DNA from: Coix lacryma-jobi var. lacryma-jobi
Lineage: Eukaryota > Streptophyta > Magnoliopsida > Poales > Poaceae
Reading direction: 5' to 3'
Length of the DNA stretch: 64,000 nt
Assembly: GCA_009763385.1 (NCBI GenBank)
Contig: VDCT01000291.1
Coordinates: forward strand, 1-64,000
In this document: piece after piece, positions 36,601 through 47,803 of the stretch
Layout: each line of letters starts with the position of its first letter
How positions within the stretch are numbered: position 1 is the first letter of the stretch
The notes under the pieces: generated by a model
The model's input: the letters and a program-made list of their open reading frames with translations, nothing else
Databases searched by the model: none
What the model was told of the DNA's origin: nothing
Program-made: the position numbers and the translations under genes

Positions 36601-37826
36601 AAAAACCCACAAACTAGAGTTTTGGGTCGACCGGAGTTGCTTGGGTGCGTCTGTTGCGAAAAATTCAACTGAGTTTTTTGGTGCATCATTCGGTAAAACG
36701 GCCCTCCAGCACGAGTTTTGTCGCACCGTTCCGTCGCAAATGAAAGCGCCAAAAACCCACAAACAAGAGTTTTGGGTCAACAGGGGATGATTGGGTGCGT
36801 CTGTTGCAAAAAATCCAACTGAGTTTTTCGGTGCATCATTGGGTAAAACGACCATCCCGCACGAGTTTTGTCGCACCGTTCCGTCAGAAATGAAAGTGCC
36901 AAAAACCCACAAACATGAGTTTTGGGTCAACCGGAGATGATTGAGTGCGTCCATTGCAAAAAATTCAACTGAGTTATTCGGTGCATCATTGGGTAAAACG
37001 GCCCTCCCGCACGAGTTTTGTCGCACCGTTCCGTCGGAAATGAAAGTTCGAAAAACCCACAGACAAGTGTTTTGGGTCAACCGGAGATGATTGGGTGCGT
37101 CTGTTTCAAAATATCCAACTGAGTTTTTCGATGCATCATTGAGTAAAACGGCCCTCCCGCGCGAGTTTTTACGCACCGTTCGGTCGGAAATGAAAGTGCC
37201 AAAAACCCACAAACAAGAGTTTTAGGTCAAACGGAGATGATGAGGTGCGTCCGTTTGCGAAAAATTCAACTGCGAGTTTTTCGGTGCATGAGTGGGTAAA
37301 TCGGCCCTCCCGCGTGAGTTTTTCCACGCCGTTCTGTCGGAAACGAAAGTTTCAAAAACCCACCAAACATGAGTTTTGGGTCAAACAGGGATGATTGGGT
37401 GCGTCCGTTGGGAAAAATTCAACAGCGAGTTTTTCGGTGCATCAGTTGAAAAAACGGCCACACCGTGCGATTTTTGCCGCACCGTTCTGTCGGAAATGAA
37501 AGTGCCAAAAACCCACAAACAAGAGTTTTGGGTCAACCGGAGATGATTGGGTGCGTCTGATGTGAAAAATTGAACTGAGTTTTTTGGTGCATCATTCGGT
37601 AAAATGGCCCACCCGCACGAGTTTTGTCGCACCGTTCCATCAGAAATGAAAGTGCCAAAAACCCACAAACAAGAGTTTTAGGTCAAACGGAGATGATTAG
37701 GTGCGTCCGTTTGCGAAAAATTCAACTGCGAGTTTTTCGGTGCATGAGTGGGTAAAACGGCCCTCCCGCGTGAGTTTTTCCACACCGTTCTGTCGGAAAT
37801 GAAAGTTTCAAAAACCCACCAAAAAT
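33611..37826 (+). repeat. Heterogeneous cycles (758, 1,056, 905, 906 and 456 bp)
   Basis: Alpha monomers start at 33611, 34369, 35425, 36330, 37236 and 37692. A lone zeta-like monomer (gtgcatgtgggtaaaacgtc) lies near 34219-34368 without its epsilon partner, whose place is taken by a monomer ending caccatacatgag after a gamma start. Single-copy variants are frequent: 'cgcgtcagttttt' 35501, 'cgagtttgccgcacc' 35657, 'ccggagttgcttggg' 36631 and 'gtgcgtctgatgtg' 37552. Confidence 0.82.
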
Positions 37827-37845
37827 GAGTTTTGGGTCAAACAGG

Positions 37846-39054
37846 GATGATTGGGTGCGTCCGTTGCGAAAAATTCAACAGCGAGTTTTTCGGTGCATTA
37901 GTGGAAAAAACGACCCTCCCGCGTGAGTTTTTCCACACCGTTCCGTCGGAAATGAAAGTTAACAAAACCGACCAAACATGAGTTTTGGGTCAAACAGGGA
38001 TGATTGGGTGCGTCCGATGGGAAAAATTCAACAGCGAGTTTTTCGGTGCATCAGTGGAAAAAATAGCCACACCGTGCGAGTTTTGCCGCACAGTTCTGTC
38101 GGAAATGAAAGTGCCAAAAACCCACAAACAAGAGTTTTGGGTCAACCGGAGATGATTGGGTGCGTCTGTTGCGAAAAATTCAACTGAGTTTTTTGGTGCA
38201 TCATTCGGTAAAACGGCCCTCCCGCACGAGTTTTGTCGCACCGTTCCGTCGGAAATGAAAGTGCCAAAAACCCACAAACAAGAGTTTTGGGTCAACCGGG
38301 GATGATTGGGTGCGCCTGTTGCAAAAAATTCAACTGAGTTTTTCGGTGCATCATTGGGTAAAACGGCCCTCCCGCACGAGTTTTGTCGCACCGTTCCGTC
38401 AGAAATGAAAGTGCCAAAAACCCACAAACATGAATTTTGGGTCAACCAGAGATGATTGAGTGCGTCCATCGCAAAAAATTCAACTGAGTTATTCGGTGCA
38501 TCATTGGGTAAAACGGCCCTCCCGCACGAGTTTTGTCGCACTGTTCTGTCGGATGTGAAATTGCTAAAAACCCACAGACAAGAGTTTTGGGTCAACCGGA
38601 GATGATTGGGTGCGTCTGTTGCAAAATATTCAACTGAGTTTTTCGGTGCATCATTGGGTAAAACGACCCTCCCGCACGAGTTTTGTCGCACCGTTCGGTC
38701 AGAAATGAAAGTGCTAAAAACCCACAAACATGAGTTTTGGGTCAACCGGAGATGATTGGGTGCGTCCATTGCAAAAAATTCAACTGAGTTTTTTGGTGCA
38801 TCATTCGGTAAAACGGCCCTCCCGCACGAGTTTTGTCGCACCGTTCCGTCGGAAATGAATGTTCCAAAAACCCACAGACAAGAGTTTTGGGTCAACCGGA
38901 GATGATTGGGTGCGTCCGTTTGCGAAAAATTCAACTGCGAGTTTTTCGGTGCATGAGTGGGTAAAACGGCCCTCCCGCGTGAGTTTTTCCACACCGTTCC
39001 ATTAGAAATGAAAGTTTCAAAAACCGACCAAACATGAGTTTTGGGTCAAACAGG
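37846..39054 (+). repeat. 1,209 bp tandem duplication, copy 1 (8 monomers)
   Basis: Monomers start at 37846 (an alpha-like monomer of 153 bp with gcattagtggaaaaaacgac), 37999 (152), 38151, 38301, 38451, 38601 and 38751 (150 each), then 38901 (an alpha of 154 bp). The next copy begins at 39055. The private run aaagttaacaaaaccgacc (37957 and 39166) is present in both copies. Confidence 0.93.
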
Positions 39055-40263
39055 GATGATTGGGTGCGTCCGTTGCGAAAAATTCAACAGCGAGTTTTTC
39101 GGTGCATTAGTGGAAAAAACGACCCTCCCGCGTGAGTTTTTCCACACCGTTCCGTCGGAAATGAAAGTTAACAAAACCGACCAAACATGAGTTTTGGGTC
39201 AAACAGGGATGATTGGGTGCGTCCGATGGGAAAAATTCAACAGCGAGTTTTTCGGTGCATCAGTGGAAAAAATAGCCACACCGTGCGAGTTTTGCCGCAC
39301 AGTTCTGTCGGAAATGAAAGTGCCAAAAACCCACAAACAAGAGTTTTGGGTCAACCGGAGATGATTGGGTGCGTCTGTTGCGAAAAATTCAACTGAGTTT
39401 TTTGGTGCATCATTCGGTAAAACGGCCCTCCCGCACGAGTTTTGTCGCACCGTTCCGTCGGAAATGAAAGTGCCAAAAACCCACAAACAAGAGTTTTGGG
39501 TCAACCGGGGATGATTGGGTGCGCCTGTTGCAAAAAATTCAACTGAGTTTTTCGGTGCATCATTGGGTAAAACGGCCCTCCCGCACGAGTTTTGTCGCAC
39601 CGTTCCGTCAGAAATGAAAGTGCCAAAAACCCACAAACATGAATTTTGGGTCAACCAGAGATGATTGAGTGCGTCCATCGCAAAAAATTCAACTGAGTTA
39701 TTCGGTGCATCATTGGGTAAAACGGCCCTCCCGCACGAGTTTTGTCGCACTGTTCTGTCGGATGTGAAATTGCTAAAAACCCACAGACAAGAGTTTTGGG
39801 TCAACCGGAGATGATTGGGTGCGTCTGTTGCAAAATATTCAACTGAGTTTTTCGGTGCATCATTGGGTAAAACGACCCTCCCGCACGAGTTTTGTCGCAC
39901 CGTTCGGTCAGAAATGAAAGTGCTAAAAACCCACAAACATGAGTTTTGGGTCAACCGGAGATGATTGGGTGCGTCCATTGCAAAAAATTCAACTGAGTTT
40001 TTTGGTGCATCATTCGGTAAAACGGCCCTCCCGCACGAGTTTTGTCGCACCGTTCCGTCGGAAATGAAAGTTCCAAAAACCCACAGACAAGAGTTTTGGG
40101 TCAACCGGAGATGATTGGGTGCGTCCGTTTGCGAAAAATTCAACTGCGAGTTTTTCGGTGCATGAGTGGGTAAAACGGCCCTCCCGCGTGAGTTTTTCCA
40201 CACCGTTCCATTAGAAATGAAAGTTTCAAAAACCGACCAAACATGAGTTTTGGGTCAAACAGG
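39055..40263 (+). repeat. 1,209 bp tandem duplication, copy 2
   Basis: Repeats 37846-39054. The only difference I found is T at 38860 against A at 40069 (gaatgttcc against gaaagttcc). Shared rare variants include gtgcgcctgttgc, catgaattttgggtc, cgtccatcgc, cggatgtgaaattgc and ccattagaaatgaaag. The copies part company just after 40263, where gtgcgttcgttggg replaces gtgcgtccgttgcg. Confidence 0.93.
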
Positions 40264-42671
40264 GATGATTGGGTGCGTTCGTTGGGAAAAATTCAACAGC
40301 GAGTTTTTCGGTGTATCAGTGGAAAAAATGGCCACACCTTGCGAGTTTTGCCGCATCGTTCTGTCGGAAATGAAAGTGCCAAAAACCCACAAACAAGAGT
40401 TTTGGGTCAACCGGAGATGATTGGGTGCATCTGTTGCGAATAATTCAACTGAGTTTTTTGGTGCATCATTCGGTAAAACGGCCCTCTCGCACGAGTTTTG
40501 TCGCCCCGTTCCGTCGAAAATGAAAGTGCCAAAAACCCACAAACAAGAGTTTTGGGTCAACCGGGGATGATTGGGTGCGTCTGTTGCAAAAAATCCAACT
40601 GAGTTTTTTTGGTGCATCATTGGGTAAAACGGCCCTCCCGCACGAGTTTTGTCGCACCGTTCCTTCAGAAATGAAACTGCCAAAAACCACAAACATGAGT
40701 TTTGGGTCAACCGAAGATGATTGAGTGCGTCCTTTGCAAAAAATTCAAATGAGTTATTCGGTGCATCATTGGGTAAAACGGCCCTCCCGCACGAGTTTTG
40801 TCGCACCGTTCCGTCGGAAATGAAAGTGCCGAAAACCCACAGACAAGAGTTTTGGGTCAACCGGAGATGATTGGGTGCGTCTGTTGCAAAATATTCAACT
40901 GAGTTTTTTGGTGCATCATTCGGTAAAACGGCCCTCCAGCACGAGTTTTGTCGCACCGTTCCGTCGCAAATGAAAGCGCCAAAAACCCACAAACAAGAGT
41001 TTTGGGTCAACAGGGGATGATTGGGTGCGTCTGTTGCAAAAAATCCAACTGAGTTTTTCGGTGCATCATTGGGTAAAACGGCCCTCCCGCACGAGTTTTG
41101 TCGCACCGTTCCGTCAGAAATGAAAGTGCCAAAAACCCACAAACATGAGTTTTGGGTCAACCGGAGATGATTGAGTGCGTCCATTGCAAAAAATTCAACC
41201 GAGTTATTCGGTGCATCATTGGGTAAAACGGCCCTCCCGCACGAGTTTTGTCGCACCGTTCCGTCGGATGTGAAAGTGCTAAAAACCCACAGACAAGAGT
41301 TTTGGGTCAACCGGAGATGATTGGGTGCGTCTGTTGCAAAATATGCAACTGTGTTTTTCGGTGCATCATTGGGTAAAACGGCCCTCCCGCACGAGTTTTG
41401 TCGCACCATTCGGTCAGAAATGAAAGTGCCAAAAACCCACAAACATGAGTTTTGGGTCAACCGGAGATGATTGGGTGCGTCTGTTGCAAAAAATTCAACT
41501 GATTTTTTCAGTGCATCATTGGGTAAAACGGCCCTCTCGCGCGAATTTTTACGCACCGTTCCATCGGAAATGAAAGTGCCAAAAACCCACAAATAAGAGT
41601 TTTAGGTCAAACGGAGATGATTAGGTGCGTCCGTTTGCGAAAAATTCAACTGCGAGTTTTTCGGTGCATGAGTGGGAAAAACGGCCCTCCCGCGTGAGTT
41701 TTTTCACACCGTTCCGTCAGAAATGAAAGTTTCAAAAACCGACCAAACATGAGTTTTGGGTCAAACAGGGCTGATTGGGTGCGTCCGTTGGGAAAAATTC
41801 AATAGCGAGTTTTTCGGTGCATCAGTGGAAAAAATGGCCACACCTTGCGAGTTTTGCCGCACCGTTCTGTCGGAAATGAAAGTGCCAAAAACCCACAAAC
41901 AAGAGCTTTGGGTCAACCGGAGATGATTGGGTGCGTCTGTTGCAAAATATTCAACTGAGTTTTTCGGTGCATCATTGGGTAAAACGACCCTCCCGCATGA
42001 GTTTTGTCGCACCGTTCGGTCAGAAATGAAAGTGCAAAAAACCCACAAACATGAGTTTTGGGTCAACCGGAGATGATTGAGTGCGTCCATTGCAAAAAAT
42101 CCAACTGAGTTTTTTGGTGCATCATTGGGTAAAACGGCCCTCCCGCACGAGTTTTGTCGCACCGTTCCGTCGGAAATGAAAGTTCCAAAAACCCACAGAC
42201 ATGCGTTTTGGGTCAACCGGAGATGATTGAGTGTGTCCTTTGCAAAAAATTCAAATGAGTTATTCGGTGAATCATTGGGTAAAACGGCCCTCCCGCACGA
42301 GTTTTGTCGCACCGTTCCGTCGGAAATGAAAGTGCCAAAAACCCACAAACAAGAGTTTTGGGTCAACCGGAGATGATTGGGTGCGTCTGTTGCAAAATAT
42401 TCAACTGAGTTTTTCGGTGCATCATTGGGTAAAACGGCCCTCCCGCACGAGTTTTGTCGCACGGTTCCATCAGAAATGAAAGTGCCAAAAACCCACAAAC
42501 ATGAGCTTTGGGTCAACCGGAGATGATTGGGTGCGTCTGTTGCAAAATATTCAACTGAGTTTTTCGGTGCATCATTGGGTAAAACGGCCCTCCCGCGTGA
42601 GTTTTTACGCACCGTTCCATCGGAAATGAAAGTGCCAAAAACCCACAAACAAGAGTTTTAGGTCAAACGGA
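40264..42671 (+). repeat. Long runs of 150 bp gamma monomers
   Basis: From the beta at 40264 to the alpha at 41616 there are 1,352 bp, which equals one 152 bp monomer plus eight of 150 bp. From the beta at 41770 to the alpha at 42672 there are 902 bp, one 152 bp monomer plus five of 150 bp. These are among the longest uninterrupted gamma runs in the window. Because all are exactly 50 codons long, they generate the longest chance open frame (minus strand, 40255-41592). Confidence 0.85.
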
Positions 42672-44632
42672 GATGATTAGGTGCGTCCGTTTGCGAAAAA
42701 TTCAACTGCGAGTTTTTCGGTGCATGAGTGGGTAAAACGGCCCTCCCGCGTGAGTTTTTTCATACCGTTCCGTCAGAAATGAAAGTTTCAAAAACCGACC
42801 AAACATGAGTTTTGGGTCAAACAGGGATGATTGGGTGCGTCCGTTGGGAAAAATTCAACAGCGAGTTTTTCGGTGCATCAGTGGAAAAAATGGCCACACC
42901 TTGCGAGTTTTGCCACACCGTTCCGTCGAAAATGAAAGTGCCAAAAACCCACAAACAAGAGTTTTGGGTCAACCGGAGATGATTGGGTGCGTCTGTTGCG
43001 AAAAATTCAACTGAGTTTTTTGGTGCATCATTCGGTAAAACGGCCCTCCCGCACGAGTTTTGTCGCACCGTTCCGTCGGAAATGAAAGTGCCGAAAACCC
43101 ACAAACATGAGTTTGGGTCAACCGGAGATGATTGAGTGCATCCATTGCAAAAAAATCAACTGAGTTATTCGGTGCATCATTGGGTAAAACGGCCCTCCCG
43201 CACGAGTTTTGTCGCACCGTTCCGTCGGAAATGAAAGTGCCAAAAACCCACAGACAAGAGTTTTGGGTTAACCGGAGATGATTGGGTGCGTCTGTTGCAA
43301 AAAAATCAACTGAGTTTTTTGGTGCATCATTGGGTAAAACGGCCCTCCCGCGCGAGTTCTTACGCACCGTTCCGTCGGAAATGAAAGTGCCAAAAATCCA
43401 CCAAACTTGACTTTTAGGTCAAATGGAGATGATTTGGTGCGTCCGTTTGCGAAAAATTCAACTGCGAGTTTTTCAGTGCATGAGTGGGTAAAACGGCCCT
43501 CCCGCGTGAGTTTTTCCACACCATTCCGTCGGAAATGAAAGTTTCAAAAACCCACCAAACATGAGTTTTGGGTCAAACAGGGATATTGGGTGCGTCCGTT
43601 GGGAAAAATTCAACAGCGACTTTTTCGGTGCATCAGTGGAAAAAACGGCCCTCCCGCGTGAGTTTTTCCACACTGTTCCGTCGGAAATGAAAGTTTCAAA
43701 ACCGACCAAACATGAGTTTTGGGTCAAACAGGGATGATTGGGTGCGTCCGTTTGGAAAAATTCAACAGCGAGTTTTTCGGTGCATCAGTGGAAAAAATGG
43801 CCACACCGTGCGAGTTTTGCCGCACAGTTCTGTCGGTAATTAAAGTGCCAAAAACCCACAAACAAGAGTTTGGGTCAACCGGAGATGATTGGGTGCGTCT
43901 GTTGCGAAAAATTCAACTGAGTTTTTTGGTGCATCATTCGGTAAAACGGCCCTCCCGCACGAGTTTTGTCGCACCATTCCGTCGGAAATGAAAGTGCCAA
44001 AAACCCACAAACAAGAGTTTTGGGTCAACCGGGGATGATTGGGTGCGTCTGTTGCAAAAAATTCAACTGAGTTTTTCGGTGCATCATTGGGTAACACGGC
44101 CCTCCCGCACGAGTTTTGTGGCACCGTTCCGTCAGAAATGAAAGTGCCAAAAACCCACAAACATGAATTTTGGGTCAACCAGAGATGATTGAGTGCGTCC
44201 ATCGCAAAAATTCAACTGAGTTGTTCGGTGCATCATTGGGTAAAACGGCCCTCCCGCACGAGTTTTGTCGCACCGTTCCGTCGTAAATGAAAGTGCTAAA
44301 AACCCATAGACAAGAGTTTTGGGTCAACCGGAGATGATTAGGTGCGTCTGTTGCAAAATATTCAACTGAATTTTTAGGTGCATCATTGGGTAAAACGGCC
44401 CTCCCGCACGAGTTTTGTCGCACCGTTAGGTCAGAAATGAAAGTGCCAAAAACCCACAAACATGAGTTTTGGGTCAACCGGAGATGATTGGGTGCGTCTG
44501 TTGCAAAAAATTCAACTGATTTTTTCAGTGCATCATTGGGTAAAACGGCCCTCCCGCGCGAGTTTTTACGCACCGTTCCATTGGAAATGAAAGTGCCAAA
44601 AACCCACAAACAAGAGTTTTAGGTCAAACGGA
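42672..44632 (+). repeat. 13-monomer unit of about 1,965 bp, first copy (1,961 bp)
   Basis: Two cycles: 42672-43427 and 43428-44632. It carries the shortened cagggatattgggtgcg (43581), which it shares only with units at 48715 and 50680. Compared with those it has single-base losses in short runs (gagtttgggtc at 43111 and at 43867, cgcaaaaattc at 44202), which account for its shorter length. It shares gggtaacacggcc (44091) and gaatttttaggtgc (44369) only with the unit at 49769. Confidence 0.88.
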
Positions 44633-46594
44633 GATGATTAGGTGCGTCCGTTTGCGAAAAATTCAACTGCGAGTTTTTCGGTGCATGAGTGGGTAAAACG
44701 GCCCTCCCGCGTGAGTTTTTCCCAACCGTTCCGTCAGAAATGAAAGTTTCAAAAACCGACCAAACATGAGTTTTGGGTCAAACAGGGATGATTGGGTGCG
44801 TCCGTTGGGAAAAATTCAACAGCGAGTTTTTCGGTGCATCAGTGGAAAAAATGGCCACACCTTGCGAGTTTTGCCGCACCGTTCCGTCAGAAATGAAAGT
44901 GCCAAAAACCCACAAACAAGAGTTTTGGGTCAACCGGAGATGATTGGGTGCGTCCATCGCAAAAAATTCAACTGAGTTATTCGGTGCATCATTGGGTAAA
45001 ACGGCCCTCCCGCATGAGTTTTGTCGCACCGTTCCGTCGGAAATGAAAGTGCTAAAAACCCATAGACAAGAGTTTTGGGTCAACCGGAGATGATTAGGTG
45101 CGTCTGTTGCAAAATATTCAACTGAATTTTTCGGTGCATCATTGGGTAAAACGGCCCTCCCGCACGAGTTTTGTCGCACCGTTAGGTCAGAAATGAAAGT
45201 GCCAAAAACCCACAAACATGAATTTTGGGTCAACCGGAGATGATTGGGTGCATCTGTTGCAAAAAATTCAACTGATTTTTTCAGTGCATCATTGGGTAAA
45301 ACGGCCCTCCCGCGCGAGTTTTTACGCACCGTTCCATCGGAAATGAAAGTGCCAAAAACCCACAAAAAAGAGTTTTAGGTCAAACGGAGATGATTAGGTG
45401 CGTCCGTTTGCGAAAAATTCAACTGCGAGTTTTTCGGTGCATGAGTGGGTAAAACGGCCCTCCCGCGTGAGTTTTTCCACACCGTTCTGTCAGAAATGAA
45501 AGTTTCAAAAACCGACCAAACATGAGTTTTGGGTCAAACAGGGATGATTGGGTGCGTCCGTTGGGAAAAATTCAACAGCGAGTTTTTCGGTGCATCAGTG
45601 GAAAAAATGGCCACACCTTGCGAGTTTTGCCGCACCGTTCCGTCGGAAATGAAAGTGCCAAAAACCCACAAACAAGAGTTTTGGGTCAACCGGAGATGAT
45701 TGGGTGCGTCTGTTGCGAAAAATTCAACTGAGTTTTTTGGTGCATCATTCGGTAAAACGGCCCTCCCGCACGAGTTTTGTCGCACCGTTCTGTCGAAAAT
45801 GAAAGTGCCAAAAACCCACAAACAAGAGTTTTGGGTCAACCGGGGATGATTGGGTGCGTCTGTTGCAAAAAATCCAACTGAGTTTCTTCGTGCATCATTG
45901 GGTAAAACGGCCCTCCCGCACGAGTTTTGTCGCACCGTTCCGTCCGAAATGAAAGTTCCAAAAACCCAGAAACATGAGTTTTGGGTCAACCGGAGATGAT
46001 TGAGTGCATCAGTTGCAAAAAATTCAACTGAGTTATTCGGTGCATCATTGGGTAAAACGGCCCTCCCGCACGAGTTTTGTCGCACCGTTCCGTCGGAAAT
46101 GAAAGTGCCAAAAACCCACAGACAAGAGTTTTGGGTCAAGCGGAGATGATTGGGTGCGTCTGTTGCAAAATATTCAACTGAGTTTTTCGGTGCATCATTG
46201 GGTAAAACGGCCCTCCCGCACGAGTTTTATCGCACCGTTCCGTCAGAAATGAAAGTGCCTAAAACCCACAAACATGAGTTTTGGGTCAACCGGAGATGAT
46301 TGAGTGCATCCATTGCAAAAAATTCAACTGAGTTATTCGGTGCATCATTGGGTAAAACGGCCCTCCCGCACGAGTTTTGTCGCACCGTTCCGTCGGAAAT
46401 GAAAGTGCCAAAAACCCACAGACAAGAGTTTTGGGTTAACCGGAGATGATTGGGTGCGTGTGTTGCAAAAAATCAACTGAGTTTTTTGGTGCATCATTGG
46501 GTAAAACGGCCCTCCCGCGCGAGTTCTTACGCACCGTTCCGTCGGAAATGAAAGTGCCAAAAATCCACCAAACTTGAGTTTTAGGTCAAATGGA
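44633..46594 (+). repeat. Intervening block C, first copy (1,962 bp)
   Basis: Two cycles of 756 bp (44633) and 1,206 bp (45389). It shares with 51734-53396 the variants cccaaccgttccgtcag, cgtccatcgc after a beta, gagtttcttcgtgc, cgtccgaaatg, acccagaaacatgag and gtgcatcagttgc. It has two extra gamma monomers relative to that copy, about 299 bp lying between roughly 46139 and 46440 (marker variants ttttatcgcacc and gtgcctaaaaccc). Confidence 0.87.
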
Positions 46595-47803
46595 GATGAT
46601 TTGGTGCGTCCGTTTGCGAAAAATTCAACTGCGAGTTTTTCGGTGCATGAGTGGGTAAAACGGCCCTCCCGCGTGAGTTTTTCCACACCGTTCCGTCGGA
46701 AATGAAAGTTTCAAAAACCCACCAAACATGAGTTTTGGGTCAAACAGGGATTATTGGGTGCGTCCGTTGGGAAAAATTCAACAGCGACTTTTTCGGTGCA
46801 TCAGTGGAAAAAACGGCCCTCCCGCGTGAGTTTTTCCACACCGTTCCGTCGGAAATGAAAGTTTCAAAAACCGACCAAACATGAGTTTTGGGTCAAACAG
46901 GGATGATTGGGTGCGTCCGTTTGGAAAAATTCAACAGCGAGTTTTTCGGTGCATCAGTGGAAAAAATGGCCACACCGTGCGAGTTTTGCCGCACAGTTCT
47001 GTCGGTAATTAAAGTGCCAAAAACCCACAAACAAGAGTTTTGGGTCAACCGGAGATGATTGGGTGCGTCTGTTGCGAAAAATTCAACTGAGTTTTTTGGT
47101 GCATCATTCGGTAAAACGGCCCTCCCGCACGAGTTTTGTCGCACCATTCCGTCGGAAATGAAAGTGCCAAAAACCCACAAACAAGAGTTTTGGGTCAACC
47201 GGGGATGATTGGGTGCGTCTGTTGCAAAAAATTCAACTGAGTTTTTCGGTGCATCATTGGGTAAAACGGCCCTCCCGCACGAGTTTTGTGGCACCGTTCC
47301 GTCAGAAATGAAAGTGCCAAAAACCCACAAACATGAATTTTGGGTCAACCAGAGATGATTGAGTGCGTCCATCGCAAAAAATTCAACTGAGTTGTTCGGT
47401 GCATCATTGGGTAAAACGGCCCTCCCGCACGAGTTTTGTCGCACCGTTCCGTCGTAAATGAAAGTGCTAAAAACCCATAGACAAGAGTTTTGGGTCAACC
47501 GGAGATGATTAGGTGCGTCTGTTGCAAAATATTCAACTGAATTTTTCGGTGCATCAATGGGTAAAACGGCCCTCCCGCACTAGTTTTGTCGCACCGTTAG
47601 GTCAGAAATGAAAGTGCCAAAAACCCACAAACATGAGTTTTGGGTCAACCGGAGATGATTGGATGCGTCTGTTGCAAAAAATTCAACTGATTTTTTCAGT
47701 GCATCATTGGGTAAAACGGCCCTCCCGCGCGAGTTTTTACGCACCGTTCCATTGGAAATGAAAGTGCCAAAAACCCACAAACAAGAGTTTTAGGTCAAAT
47801 GGA
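46595..47803 (+). repeat. Single 1,209 bp cycle (half unit), first copy
   Basis: An 8-monomer cycle: alpha 46595, alpha-like 46749 with cagggattattggg, beta 46902, then gammas. It corresponds to the second half of the 1,965 bp unit but carries the gcactagttttgtcgc variant (47578), which is also present at 49543 and 54380 and absent from 44410 and 51508. A second copy of the half unit is at 53397-54603. Confidence 0.87.

Noticed and set aside
37990..41592. Large minus-strand open frames (334, 334 and 445 codons) as protein-coding genes
   Set aside because: They consist only of 50-residue satellite repeats. Their length follows from the monomer being 150 bp, they end wherever an alpha or delta monomer shifts the frame, and comparable open frames run on the other strand. 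No promoter, intron structure or known domain is visible.
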